Shown here piece by piece: positions 26,001-41,000 of a stretch of DNA of 64,000 nt (the first letter of the stretch is position 1; each line of letters begins with the position of its first letter). Below the pieces are notes generated by a model. The model did no database searches and had not been told where the DNA came from. It saw nothing but the letters and a program-made list of their open reading frames with translations. The position numbers were made by a program, and so were the translations under genes. This DNA is from Salvator merianae (taxonomy: Eukaryota; Chordata; Lepidosauria; Squamata; Teiidae). The stretch covers positions 7,824,165-7,888,164 of the forward strand of contig QVOM02000053.1 in NCBI GenBank assembly GCA_003586115.2. Direction: 5' to 3'.

Positions 26001-29000
26001 CCCATGCCTGAAGAAACTCATTCCAGCTTAGGACAGGTTGCTAATTCTGGGACAGGGAAGTCAGCCCTATCGCATAGTATTTGTAAGTGCGAATACAGCC
26101 TAAGGCAACAAAACGCTAAGCCTGAAAAGAAAAGTAATGATTTTTTTCTTTTTTTAAAGACTGTCCTAGATCTTGTTGAATACACTTTATTAACCAAGTT
26201 AACAAAGATCTCCCTTTTGATCAGCGGTGGCTGACGGCTTTAAGCCAGGGTGTTTGCGCCCCGCAGCCGTTCGCGGGGCCTCAGCAGTATAGAGGCCCGG
26301 AGGCCCTGCAAATGGCCATGGCGTGCTTTGCACGGTGCGCGAACACCTCAGCTTAAAACTGCTGACCACCACTGCTTTTGATCCTCTTTTTTATACCCTG
26401 AAAAAAACCCACACTATACAGTTCAAGGAGAAAACAGGGGAAATTGAGTCACTCACTGGCTCCCTTCAAGATAAAACGAAACGAAAACAGACAGCTCTTT
26501 CTTACCTGCAGCTTTAAGAAAAGCATCCACTGCCTTTTGAAGCTCAGCCTGTGTCTGTCGATTACATCTTGTCCCAATCTGTGTATAAAGTGCGCCGATA
26601 TTAAATAGAATGCTTGCTTTTTCCAGCAACAAATTCTTCTGGCAGACAGGGACACCTGTGAAGGAGTCATACCTTTATTAAAAACAAAATTTAAGAAGTT
26701 AATAAGAAGGAAAATAAACAAAAGAACTGCAGTACAAAACTTGTTAAAGGTCTTATTAATGTCATTTCTTAAGGACCCAACAATGTGGAAAAATAAATCC
26801 TTTCTGCTGCGATCTGTGCCTTATCACTCTTACTTGGATTACTACATGAGGCTACCAGTGGCAACCACAGTGTGGGTTGCAACAATGGAGTTAAATGGCA
26901 GTTCACAATTTGCCTGTGATGTCTTCAAACAGAGGCAAACATAGTTTTGATCCCGGTGGCTACCCTTGAAAATGGTCCAGAACTAGTGCAGAATGTAATA
27001 GCAATGTACAATTGCATTAGACCAGGTTTAAATTTTCTGCACAGGATTTCGTGAAGCTACTAAACCCAAATTAATGTTTTGAAATCTTGCTACAAAGCCC
27101 TAAATGGCTTAGGAACTAGACACCTAAGGAATAATCTCCTCCCTCATAATCCAGTGAGAACATAGCGACATGCAGAAAAGTCGTTGTTGGGAGTTTTTCC
27201 CACCTTTTGGACTGGGGCAAAGTCTTGATACACATGACACAGATTTTGCAGTGAAGATAACAGAAACATGGAGCTCTCTACCTCATGAAATGTGGATTTT
27301 CCTTACCTTAACTATCTTTAAGACAATTCTGAAAACATGATTTTTTTGTATAGGCCTTCGCTGATTAAAAATCAAGAGTTCTGATTTTGCTGTCTAAAAA
27401 AGCTGCACTTTCTAACTTTGCAATGATTGGTTAAACCAATAACAGGTTTAACAATACGACTAACAATACGATTCAGACTAACAATACGAAGTTGATTTTC
27501 TATTACATTAGACCTGTTAGAACAATCTCTATAAGCAAACAAATAAATAAAAAACACCTTACCAGGTAAATAAAATTCCTAGGGGTCTGCTAAGTGAAAA
27601 AAACCGGTTCTCCAGAAAGCCAAGCTGAACAAAATAGCTCATCAACATTTCAACTCCTGATTCATCTCTGCTGGGGGTACGACAGGCCTTAGAAAACATT
27701 AACATATATTTGCATAGGTCATCACAAATCATTGAAATGAATTCTACACTTTGCACATGAAGACAAACAACAGAGCCCTGTGACACTTTATAGAGTAACA
27801 GAATTATGGTGGGATGCCCTTCATAGGTCACAGCTCACTTCCGCAAGCTGGAAGTGGTCCCCTAAATAATCAGCAGCAGTGCCCAGTGAGGGGGAACACA
27901 GGTGGATGCCTCTCTTCTACCACGTGATGGTTGATGGGCTTTTTAAAAAAAGCTCCCATAGCACTCGGGGTGTGTGTGTCCAAGAGTAATCACTGGGGTG
28001 CTCTAGCTGCACAGTAACAATATTAGGCATACTGGTATTTGGGGTTCATGGACCATGTGGAGACCTACTGACCTTCCTCTCCACTTTCCTCTGAAGGCAT
28101 GGCAAATGAACTCTGACAATCCTGACTTGAAAACTGAAGTGTGGAATTTGCTAACTTCACAGAATGTGACTGGTTGCATGTAGAGTAATAGTGGAAGTGT
28201 CTGGAAATTTTGCAATTGCCCATCAAGCTTTGTAAACGCACAAAAAAGTATCAGCTGCACACATCCACTCTTCTGCCAAAGGGCATGGGATGGGAGACTC
28301 AGGAGCAATTATCAGCCTAATGGCCAATTTTATGATGCCCTTCGGAGATGAGAAAAGCCCAAGGCCACCCAGAGGGCTTTGCAGCTGAATGGAAGCTGGG
28401 GTTGTAAAGATATGATCAGCTTCTACCACTATGGCCCACAGTTAGGGAGTTGCAGACCAGGATCAACGATAGGGCCATAGCTTTCCCTCTCCTGTTCTAT
28501 TTCCCATGTCTGACATTCCATTCACTACATCACACAGGTTCCAACAACTACACCTGCCCAGATTTTTTGCATTTATTGTTAAAAAATGGAAAGCCAAGCA
28601 CAAATTTCTAAACAGACTCAACTCACTTGTCGTAAATCCATAAGATCAGCAATTTCATTTTCAAAATCAGAGCCATCTTCGCTGTAATGCTCCAAGATAA
28701 AGTCCTGGAAATAATTTTAGCAGGTTTAATGAAAAGCTGAAAATTGTGTTGCCTGAATCTTGGATGCATTTACTGCAGTTGCAGATGCATTTGAAAAATA
28801 GATCCTAGTCACAATTCATAAGGACTGAAGGACTCTCCCAAGCAATGATTCTTCTATTCTTCTAGGGCAGCTGCGACAGTACGGAGGCCCGGAGGCCCCA
28901 CGAACAGCAATCAAGTGCTTTCTGCGGGTTACGAATACCCGCCCTTACAACCAGTGGCCGCCGCTGCAGAGGAAGTAATTTATCAGGGGAAATTTCTCCA

Positions 29001-32000
29001 CAGCTCAGTTCAGCACTGGTTTGAAAACAACCAACTTTCAGAGCCATTTCTAGTCCATTGCTAAATTGCATGAAGAAAAACAAAGGATCCTGGAGTGCAA
29101 ATTAATATCTATGCACATATATTCTTTAAAATGTGTAAATCTTCAGCACAGTTTATATAAAAATGCTTATAAAAAATTCCAGTGATTGTATAAAATAGTT
29201 TAAAAGACATATAAAAGGCAAAATCAGCTGTCAAGTGTACAATAAGAATCCAAGTCTAGTAAGCAGCCAACAATTCTGTCTCAGTGAAATCAAACTTAAT
29301 GTGGAGTCTGATAAACACTTTTCCGAACAATGAACGTTATTTTAAAGGAATCCTTACATAAGAATCTAAGAGGAGCCCTGCTGGATCGGGCCATAACTCA
29401 TCTAGGCCAGCATCCTGGGCCTTTTCGCACTTACCACTTTAGAATGGGATAATTATCCCATTCTAAGGTGGAATGGACCATGCAGCACAGACACCGTCCG
29501 CACTGGGAGTCCTAGGTCCACACCTGAAGCTGGTTAGCACTGACCATGGCAGTGGCTGGGAAGCCCATTCAAGGTAACCTGCAAATCAGAAGAAAGGGAG
29601 CAGTGGACAGGCTATTTACAATCTTGTTTGCAGAGATTCCAAACCATCTTACCTTCAGAGGGACTGTGAAGTCAAGTTCTTTGGTCTCTTTCAAACCAAG
29701 TGGTATCAGAGGAATGCTGAAACCCTCTCTGCATGTTAAAAAGAAAAAAAAGGAAGTGTGACAAAATCTAATCCCTAAACTTCTTAATCCACACATTAAA
29801 GTGGAATAGTGGCTGCCAAGCGCTTGATTCAATTAAACCATATGTTTGATTCATAATTGTCTGCTCTCAGCATCAAAATTCTGTATACATCCTCCTTTTT
29901 TTTCTTGGATTGCTTTGCATACATCCCCAATATGCTCTCACACTAACATAATTTCGGAAGATTCCTCAAATGTTTTGCAATCTCTTGGTTACCTTTAATA
30001 TCAAGCTGGTTCAGTGAATAATTATAATTATCCTTTCGAAGGAAGGAAAGTGGCAAACATTCGACTGCAAACATTCTACGGTGGTATTGACCACGCAGTA
30101 CAAACATTGTCTGCACTGGAAGTGCAGTGACATCCGTTGTCAGAAAAAGGCAGGAACGGGGTAGAGAAAGCAAAAAATTGCCTTTGGATAAGTTACACTT
30201 TATAGGTAAATGCTTCAGCTTCAGGTCTCTCCTACTCTTCCCTTCTCATTTTTGCTCTTTCTCATCTTCAGCTAGGAGATCCCTTCCAATAACAGTCTGT
30301 CCTCTGCAGGGGCAATTGTGTGTGTGTGTGTGTGTGTGTGTAAGATCCAGGACAAACCATACCCTGCATGTGCAAGTCTCCAAAATTAAACTATTAACTA
30401 ATTAAGCACACAAACGGAAGTGAAGGCCCAGGTAATGTCCCTATTTCTCACCCCCAAGGACAGTCCGTAATGATTTTGTAACTGTACCTGATTTGCCAGA
30501 CATGATTACGGTGCTCCTGGTACAGTCTCAGATTAGAGACCTGATTTACTGGGTTATCGTTATTCTGGTAAAATTAACTCTCATAGTGCAATACCCTGTT
30601 ATTCTGTAATTGCAACTCTGTCTGGATTACTGTGTGAGAAGTACAGCGAGAGTTCAGCATGGGCTGTCGCAACCTGAAAATACTTCACATGGTACTATTG
30701 GTCACCTGTATGGCGTGACAGGAGGGTTAAATCACGTAGAAAGAAAATCTCGCAGCTGTAAAATCACTCCGCAGCTGCAACAAATGCTAAAATACAGAGT
30801 ATCAATCTACTGTCTAGACAATGTGTGATCATTCCAGATGTGTTTTATACCAGTGAATCAATAAACTGTGGACTAAACAAGTGAAGTCTGGAGGCAGCCC
30901 TAGTAGTGGACGGTTTTTTAAAGTACAGTTCCCCAGTTATCGTATCTGTTAGCCTGGAACGTGGAGAAAGGTGAAGTGCCCCTGGGAGTTAGAAGGTAAG
31001 ATTCAGCTACCAGTTTGGTCAGTTGTTGTACGTGGAAAAGGTGCAACTGAGGACACAGCTTTGCCATAGTAATGGATTGCCTCAGGGCTACCACTGTGAG
31101 AGACGCTGCTCCTGAATATTTCCTGAATACTGTGTGGGGGTAGTTGGGGGTAAGAATAAAATCCAACTCCGTGTAAGAAAAGGATAAGCGAAACAGATTG
31201 AAAGGCAAATTCTAGCCAATACGTTAATTCTCCTCTTAGAATTCCGCCTGCCCCCCACAAAGAAAGCTTTTACAGTGAGGTAAGCCAAAGACGCCTATAG
31301 TTTTCTGGAAAAGCCACTGGCCAAAAGAGGCAAACCCCTATTCTGAGGGCCACTGAAACGGACACTCTCTGAGGTGAATTATGCAACCTGACTTGAAAAT
31401 CTGTTCCTCAGTGTTTGCTATTTCAGGAGGAAGAGAATAGCCTTTCCCCCCCATTTTTTTTGCAATTAGATCTTGGCATTTTGATTGGGAAATCCATGTT
31501 AGGCCCTTTCTCCCAAATTCCTTTCCCATCCCCCTTGTTACTGACAAAAGCCAACAGCCCAGTTGGGAACAGGTTACAAAACCTGTAAGACTACTCTTCC
31601 AAAATCAGGCCTGCTTTCTGAGAAAAAAACAAAGGCTAAAAGCCAAATCAAATCCCCAGCATTAACCGTAGCATTAAAATGAACCCTGCCCTTGTTGATT
31701 TAAAACATTCCCTTGTGATCCATCTTTATTAAGTTGCCAGGTTTGTTCAGAAATTTCCACAGGCACCTGTGTTCCTGCCAGCCCTTAAGATGAATGCAGA
31801 GTGGAATTCAACCCCCTTATTGTGATGATCTGAAATGCCAAAACCATGGGGAGGGAGGGAATAATAAATGTTCCCCCACTGATTGGCAGGGCAAACCATC
31901 CTTTGCAAAAGTTTCTTGAACTTATGCCGAACTGCTGAGACACAGGCCTATAAAGTCTGAGATTTTAGCATATTTTTAATTGTGCAAAAACCCAAGCAAA

Positions 32001-35000
32001 TGACCATGGCACGACTAGATCATACTTGAAAAGCACAGATGCATTTGCTTGAGACAAGTATCAGATTTTTGGTGTATAGTCTTTCACAATTGTCTCTGGC
32101 AGTTACTTGGTAGCTGATCAGATTCTTGAAGTCTCCTTGCATTTATAGCCTGCTTTTCTTCTGTTGCAAAGACCAAGATGTCATCCTGTTAAGGCCTGGA
32201 CTAGATGTCGGTGTAGATCTGCTCATCTTCAACAAGACACTGAAGGATTGGACTAAATGAACTATGTGGTCCCAATTCTATGGCTCTATGCCTTCAGACC
32301 TTCCCAAGAACAGTTTGTAAATATTACAGGCCATATTTGCACTTAGCTTCAGTATTCCGGACAAGAGGAGGGCACTCTGGTCTGGAATAAGTAATCTGTC
32401 CTAGGCTGGGACAGATTGCACCTGGCCTGGAATGAGTCCGTCCACATTGGGATGGCCTATACCACGCTAGCCAGCACACCAGTTCTGAAGCTCACACCAA
32501 TCTTAGAGTGGGCACAGAGGGAGCCGAATACTCTGAAACAAACATTCCTGATCTTTGGAGCTCCCGGGGGGGGGGGTGGGGCGCATATTGGTGGTGCACC
32601 TTTTTGTGCTACTGAAATTGGTTCCCCATGGTATACCAGATTACAGAGACATGCCATATGCCCACCTCAGTAGTCCAGTATACGACTCCCTAGTACACTG
32701 GTAGACCTTGACAAAGTGGTCAACTGGTAGAATGGACCAGGACACCATTCTGGGCGCCTTGGTCCAGTCTATGCTCTGTTCTCTGTGACTGGAGCACACT
32801 AGGATGGGTTGGGGCCTCTCTGGTCTGCTCTTGAGGTGCAGATGAAAGAGGCCCAGAAGTGGACCATGATCTGGAACAACGGTGAGTATATAAACAGGGT
32901 AAAACATGCAGATGAGCTCCCCACTTTTTTATTTTGCTTTTGAGCATTTTATCGAAAGGAAAGAAGTTGGCCTTTCCTTCTCTGTCACTCCCCATCCAAG
33001 CCACCTCCTAGAAGGCGTTCCTGAAGATTAGAGAGAAGAATTAACTGTGCTTAATGCCTTTCCCAAGGAAGCAGGTAAACCTAATCCTTAGCCAGCACTC
33101 GGAGCAGACCAGACTGAGTATTTTTGGCAACCGTTGCCATGCCTTGTTCCTTGCTCTTTTTCCAGAAATCCCTCTGCCCAAGCACACGTAAGAGCAGTGG
33201 TAGGCATTTTTTTATTCTTAAGCAGTATGTGTAATAGATAACTGGAACAATGGCACAGTAACTTAGTTTCCCACTTACTCAATGTTCTGATAGACCTCAA
33301 CTGAAATATTGAGTCCTTCGAGCTCTTCTCTGAGAATTTGTAGATCTGAGTTTACAAAACTGAGTTCAAGGAGAACTTGCTCTCTCACTTTGTTGTTCGT
33401 CGTCGCTCTGCAAAAAGAAAAAGATGCACACCTTTGAAAACTTGTTGGAAACAGTCTGTTTATTGTATAGTGGGTCAGGAAAGCTCTCTTATTGGCATTC
33501 TCTACATTTCTAAGATGCTGCTACCTCACCCGTGAACTGATAGGGAAAAAAACCCACCTCATTTCAGACTGGACTTGGCCTACTGCCAAAATTAAAAAAA
33601 CAAACTCTAAATGGCTTGCAGACCATACTAAGAGGTAAGTCTGTGTAATAACTAAGTTGAGGAAGACAAGCTGAACAGTTAATTCATGTTATACTGTACT
33701 TCCACGCCTCTTTGTGTGGAGGAATTTTCATTGAAAACAGATTGTGGACTGAAACTGCAGGAAGATGGAGTGGAGTTAAGACAGCAATACAACTGAAGTC
33801 CCAAACCATGTCCCTGTATACAGCAGACCAGCACCTGGTTTGGGTGAGTAAAAATCAAGACATTTGTTACACTCGGAGGTTTTACTCCACAACTGGCCAT
33901 AATATAGGCCCTTTCTGCCCTGGGCCTTATTCTAGACTATATCTCAGAACAGGGACCTGCCATCTGCATGCTGGGTAGACTACAGCAGGCCCCACCAGCA
34001 GCAGGTGAGCAACAGCATGCAAGGCAGGTCAGCTCATGTCACCCCCCCTGGCTCCAAGCCCAGAGCCCCTGGGCTGCCCTCCGTGCTGGGGCCAAGCACA
34101 ACAGGCAAGGTGACTCTGTGTGGTGGTGCAGCCAGAATGCGGCTGGTACTGGCCAGCTCGGGTCGGTCCTTCTGGTACCGAGCACCAAAGCCCAATGCCT
34201 GACCTCCACGCTGCTGCTGAGCTGAGCAGAGACCGGCAGCCCTTTGCCTTGGCCCATGTCTTGTAGCTGAAACAGACTCATTGCAGGGACCATCCGAATG
34301 AAGGGTAGTCCCAATCGAGGAGATGAAAACACAGCTTGGCATCTGATCCCTGAAGACTGAGAATGGGCAGCGTACTTCCCAGTAAACTTGGGTATGGAGC
34401 CATTGGTGCTGAAAGGGTCTGTTTAGGAATATCCTTTTTACTCTTCTCATTCTGTGCCTTTGAGGCAGCTTCTTGGCATAACAATTACTCCCAGGGTGCC
34501 TTTTTCAGGAATGCAGGCTTCCTTTAAAGACTCATATATTTATTTCTCTACCCACCAATTCCTGAATTTCAAATGTTGGAATGCCTCAAATTTTATTCGT
34601 CCAAAGAGAATGGTCCCCTCCCCTTTTTTTTACTTTAGTGTTCTTTATTAGGCTGCCGTTTCAATCGGTTCTTAAAAAAAACCAAACATTTCAATATGTA
34701 CAGACTCAGGTGATTGCTAATACATTAAATATCTTGAGGAAGTTGACAGAAGAAAAGGGTCTCATTTTCTCCTCTTTGCAGAAGCCCACCATGTTTCATG
34801 ACACAATTGTATCAGACAGGAAACATTCTTTCACTCAGTGTTTTCAAGTCAAGTTAATTTGCAAGGCATGATGTTTACAAAATGGATTATTTGAAATGTT
34901 GTAGCTACAGTTTGCTCTGTAAGTATCACTTTTACTGTTACTTGTGTTTGCAAAACCATCTTTTTTTATGGAGCAAATTATTACACACTACTGAAACATA

Positions 35001-38000
35001 CTTATGAAATGATACATTTTTACCCAAGTCTGAAATGCTGACACTTTGCCTATTTTAGATTGCTTTTTTATCCTTTCCATTATCTAACTTGGAATAAACT
35101 TCCCTCAATACAAATGACAGTGTGTTACAAAAATGGAGCAATCAGTTCAACTCAACAGCAGCATATTAAACATTCGAGATCATATGCAGATGGAAAATTT
35201 TAAAATATCATACATCTGTGTGTGGCATTTCTGGCTACTATTCATTTAAGGAAATGATTGGGAGCAATTGGACAGCTAGCAGGGAACTGGAGGCTGCTCC
35301 TGTTAAAAAGAACAAAGGCTGCATTTTGCAGCTATGGACGGAAGGAGGAGAGCAGTCGTGGGAACATACCGTAGAAGATTTTCAGCGCCAGCTCTCATCC
35401 GCACCGCTTTCAGTATCTGTTGGTTCAGGACTGCTCTTTGATTCTGTAATTTGCTCCGTCCAGTCTCTGCAAGGGGGTTACATCCCTGGATTATAGAAAC
35501 ACAGTATTAATCAGCACCTGATGGCCAAACAAAGAATAAATAACTTTCAAAGTTAGACCATGTAGATCTCCACATTTTAAAAACTGTAATGAACATTCAA
35601 CGTAGAAGCAAGTGAGGTCAGTAGCACCTTAGAAACCAAGAGAAAGAAGTTGGTAGCATGAGCTTTCGTAGACTTCATCAAATGCACTTAGCATAGAAAT
35701 TCTCAATGTTCTCACAAAGAGGAATCATGTCAAGCCCTCCTTTTGGAGCAAAGATCCATCTTCAAACCTTTCTTTTAAGGTACAGTATTATGTAGTGCCT
35801 ACAAATCTGTTACATTTTTTATTCTTAACCCAATAAGGCAGGTTATAATTCCACTTAAAAAGCGCAAAACAGAGAAATATAATTGCAGCAAAAATGGACA
35901 TTCCTTGCAGTTAATGGGTAGAATGCTGTATGGGAGACCAGAGCTCAAATTACCTCACTGAGGTTCAGGGCCAGGGAATCACTCTGATTTTCAACTTGGC
36001 TTACCCTGCAGGATGGTTGTAAGGACAGAACAGTGCATGAACTTCACAGTGCATGAACTGACTTCAAAGTAGTTTTGATAGTCATTGTGTTTGGCTATAC
36101 ATAGCTGTATACACAAGGACACATACAACTCAGTATCTTTATTGTTGAAACCAGAGTCATAACAATGGGATCAATGCAACAGTAAAAATGATAAAATTTC
36201 CAAAATAGAGGAGGAAAGAAGATTACAGAATATTCAGAGAATAAAACTTCTTCCAAGCTTAAATTATTTACGTTCAAGAGCTTCCTTAGTTTAATAGCAG
36301 CTGAAACAAACAAGATTACTTGATAACTAATAAAGGGAAAAACATCAGCTAAAAGAAAATCAATGCAATCTTGGACAGAGCCTTTAAAATACGCAATAAT
36401 ACTTCCAAGCATAAAGTATTGAAATGGCACTCGGTTTCCAGTTGTGCGCTCAGACAAACTGGGGCTAGGGTGTGTGAGCAAAGCAGAAATTCAGACTGTC
36501 TGAGTTTTGAGAAATTGGGGTATTTTTTAATAAAAATAGCTTTGGAAGTTAGGCTCATGTTGCTGTGAGAACAGGCTGCTGGGCTACATAAGAAAAGTGG
36601 CTTGTTCCAGAAGTGTTCCTCTTATGATCTGAGGTATTTCTATAAAGCTTTTGTTCATCCGAAAGCCTGCCAAGACTTCCTTTCTGTGTATGGAGGCTAC
36701 AGCAATTGGCGGAACATGATCAGCAGAGCAGGACAGAGCAGGACAGAGCAGAACGCTAACTAGAGTCTCGCCTTTGAGCTGGCCAGGACTGCATTTTGAT
36801 AAGATCAAGGGGAGGTCCCACTCGGAGATTTGTCTGCCTCCTCTGCACCAGCACTGTATGGAAAGTGTCCAATAAATAAACAAAACTAGGGTCAGTTCAA
36901 AGGTCCTTCAAAAATCTGTGCTAGCATAGTACTTTACAGGGCAGCGCAGACACCGTCCGCACTGCATGGCCAAAAACAGGTCCTTAAGCTGACTACCAGT
37001 GTTTGTGGTGTGAACACCAGTAGCTGTGCCCGATCCTTGCCACAGCAGCATCCAGCAAGTGGTCGGCCACTGCTATGGTGAGCAGCAGGCCCGTGCAGTA
37101 CACAGGCATGATCAACCGATTGGGCCTATGCAATTGGGCCATGCGATGACCCAATTAAGTCCATACAGCCTGATTGGGGCAGCCCTATCAGGGCATTGCA
37201 GGGCCAACTGAGGCATTGCACAGGCCCAGTTGGGCCCAATTGCCCCATTGTGCATGTGTGATTGTGCGATCACACATGTGCAATATACACAAGGCACTGA
37301 AGATGGCCACTGCAGCACAGGTAAGTGCGAATGATACCTTACCTGAAGCTCACTATGAGCTCCGTCAAGTGCAAATAGGCTCAAAAGATACTTAGAAGTC
37401 CAGTAAAACCAAATGGGAGAATTTGGAAAATTCTCAGTCTTTGGCCATCTGATATTCTTAATTAGCCTGGACGGGTAGGAGAAAAGAGGACAGGTGGTTG
37501 AGCTCAAACCTCCCACCAATATGTCTACCTTTGATGTCATCATCTAGGAATCTTGGAATACTTGCCCAGTTTCAACAGAAGTAGAATCCCACATTGGTGG
37601 GTTTTTGTTTTTTTTAATGCTGACAAAAAAGAATTCAAAATATGTTTTTTCCAGCCTCGGTCACCTAGATAGTTGAAAATCTGACTACCAATATGAAAAC
37701 TCCACAATGACTTATGTGGTATGTATGTTTCTCTTCAAATTCTGTTACCCAATCTTGATCAGATAAGACCTCTTGTCTGCACTGAGGGTGCAAACTCACA
37801 AAGAAAACCAGAAGGCATTCCAAGACTGCTTTTTTTTTTTTTCTTAAACAGAAGTGTTCTCATATTTGTGGTCACTGACTTTTTCTCTCCCTTGGGAAAA
37901 CTCTCATAGACAGATAAGAAGTTCAAATATTATTTAGATTGCAGAATAAAAGGACAACAATAACAGCAGTCAAGCTTGAACACCATCAGGTGTTAGCTGG

Positions 38001-41000
38001 GGGCCCTACTTGCTGGAAACACCTCTAACCAAGAGAGCCTGGGGCAAAGGTCCATTGCTGGTCTTGCTCCTATTCTGCTCCACTTCTGGGTGATTCTGCA
38101 CTGGTTAGGGTTAGGGTCTCCCTTAAACTGTACCCGTCTGTGGAAGGGAGAGTCTAGTCTGCTTGCTAGTCTGATATATCGGCCAGTGCAAAATCACCCT
38201 ATGTCTGTGGATTTATTTAGCAGCAACAGACACAGGCTACCAATGAAACATCCCATGAATTTCTGGAGGAACACAGCTCTGGAACATTGCAAAATGTCAG
38301 TGTCTGTCTGACAGTAGCAAATAAGGCTGTGACAGCACTGGTAACTAAGCTAAGGAGAAGGAAGAGTAGAGCCTCGCTTTTGGTGGGTTCTAGGTGGCCT
38401 CCTCTGTTCAAACTATTGAATTAAGGGCTGACAGATGAAAGTTGTTAAGACCTGTGTGGCGTTCTCAATCAGTGGTTGCAGTGTACAACGGATACTGCAA
38501 CTGATATCCGAAGCAGACCAGTGTATGTTGAATTCTCAATCAGAAGTTCTTTGAGGCAGGAACAGGTCTTCCACATTGCTATACCAGCCAGTGGTGCTAA
38601 ACAAATGAAAGTGAAACAGGACACCACTCTTCTAAGAACAGCTATTCATCGTTCTTGTGTTCCCATGACGAAAATAATGTGCCATTTTGCTCAGTGGCAG
38701 CCAGTGTGGGTGAGTGCAGCCAGGAGCCCCAGTTCGAGAGCTTCCATGGAAGTCCCACCGCTTTTGACTCTTCCAGAAGTCAAATCCTCTGAAGATGGCC
38801 ATCATAGCTATGTCCAAAAGCTCAAGTTCTCAGGAGAACTATGGAACATGGCACAACAGCCCAAAAACAACTACAAATGAGATTGAAACCAGCTGAGATA
38901 TCAACCTGCCCGTGCCTTAAGATCCACAGATGAGGCCCTCCTGGTTATACCACCGCCTTCAATAGCTAAAGGGGTGGACATCCAGGATAAGGCTTTTTCA
39001 GTAGTGGCCCCCAGACTGTGGAACACTCTTTCCCCTGAAGTGCAGCAAGGTTCTTCACTTTACATCTTTAGGAGACAGTAAAGAGGCACCTATTTACCTT
39101 TGCCTTTGGCTAAAGGTACAGATTTCCCTCCCTACTTTCAGACTCCTGTTTTATTGCATGCCTTTTATGAGTTTTTGTTGTTGTTGTTGTTTTAATTGTT
39201 GTAACCCACCCTGAGACCTTCAGGTATAGGGCAGGATAAAAATGCAAATAAATAAAATGCAAATAAATAAATACATTTTATCGTAGCTGCACTCTATCAT
39301 AGCTGCTTCCAGCTGCACTCACCCATGCTGACCACCACTGATTGACTTTTTAATCAAAAGACTACTAAATAAATTACCCTAACCAAGAGACTGTCAGAAA
39401 GTGCAGTGCAGTCCACCAGAAGAGTTTGCAGAAGAAAGAACCCTTAAACTCTCCATCTCCAATAGCTCCTGCACAGGAACTCAACAGTAGTCATTATCCA
39501 AGATTTTTAAAAGACACAGATTTTCATATGTTGCAAATATAGAAATACTATACAGCTGTTGTGGACATAATGCTGTGGCTCAATTCCTGCAAACTAGCAT
39601 GTAATGCAAAACTGTTATGTATATAATTGCCGCCTACGGAAAACTGGGGTTAGGGAAAGTATAAAGTCCAATCTGCCTGTATAAGTCAGTGCAATTGTGT
39701 TGGGGAAGCCTGCTCTACCTGTTTAAATCAATCATATCACAGAGGCTAATTGCATTATTGAGGGAAGTTGCATATTACTGGCTGAATAAGAGCAAAGGTG
39801 TGCTGTACGAGTCATGTTATACAAAGGGCTACTATAATTAGAATGCAAACAGAACACCATGCAAACACAGAAATGGATTCACTTTATAGCTTTGCTTGTT
39901 TATCTTCAAACTGTTAACGATAAAAATAGGTAAAATACAGTCACCTCTTCCATAATGCTATGGCTTGGTTTCCACAAAGCACCATACAGTGTAAAAATCA
40001 TATCTCCCAATAGCTGCCATCTATGGAAAACTAGGGATTAGAGGAACCATAAAAACCCAATCTATCTATGAAAGCTAATGGCATTGCAGAGCTGAGACTA
40101 ACCCCATTTCCACAGTTATCTTTGGTATCCTAGTACCCAGCGGCAGCGGCTGGCTTTAAGGGCGGGTATTCATAACCTGCAGAAAGCAGACAATTGCTGT
40201 TTGTGGGGCCTCCGGGCCTCCGTACTGTCGCAGCTTTCGGGAAAACTGGGCTCTGGTGGTGGTTTTTCCTGAAATAGTACTATCACTTATCTTGTAAACA
40301 GCACTGCCATTGTTCTTTTGGTCACTGCACATGTATGTGGGCCGAAAGGCCACGCACACACATCCTGATATTTCATCATCCAGATGTGTGCATCCACTGC
40401 GTACGCACAAGGGCGAAAAAGATGCCCACGCATGCGCAGTGATCATGATTGTGCACTTCTGGGTACTTCAGGTCAGTGAACTACCCGGATGTGTGCATAC
40501 CAAAAAGCGCACAGACAGTTGGCCTACGTCCATGGCACCTGTGGAGCTAACTCACGTTATTAAAAGTTTTCAAGATTGCACGATACCAGGGAAGCCATAT
40601 TTTACCGTCTGCGCAAAAGCAAGTCTGTGCTGAAAGAAAAAGTGCTAAACAAAGGATTGTAATCCATTACATAACCACGATTTAAAACACTGGGAGTCAG
40701 AGGAGAAGCATTCTTGCATGTTATCCTCAAATCACCTGCTCCATCTGCCTTCCATTCTCTTGTCCATAGAACATTCCAGTTCCTCTGTGTGGAAGAGATC
40801 TTAAAACCTGCCTTTTGAGAAATCTGGAGTGTCCTGAAATTAACCACCTTCTGTAATCTATAACATCTTGGGCACAGCAGCATGCCATTAAAACCAAAAT
40901 TATCTGGTTACCAACACCAGACCCTTCCTTTTCTTCTGCATCTGAATATCTATATGAATTAAAAAACTTTTCTCGTATTCTCAAACACAGTGACCCTCAG

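Noticed and set aside
34005..34450. Overlapping frames in GC-rich RHPN2 intron 2
   Set aside because: Several frames are open on both strands at once, a composition effect. No splice signals or motifs support an exon.
38476..38880. A 134-codon open frame in RHPN2 intron 1
   Set aside because: The sequence resembles no known protein, has low conservation signals and runs into an L2-like tail. Probably chance.
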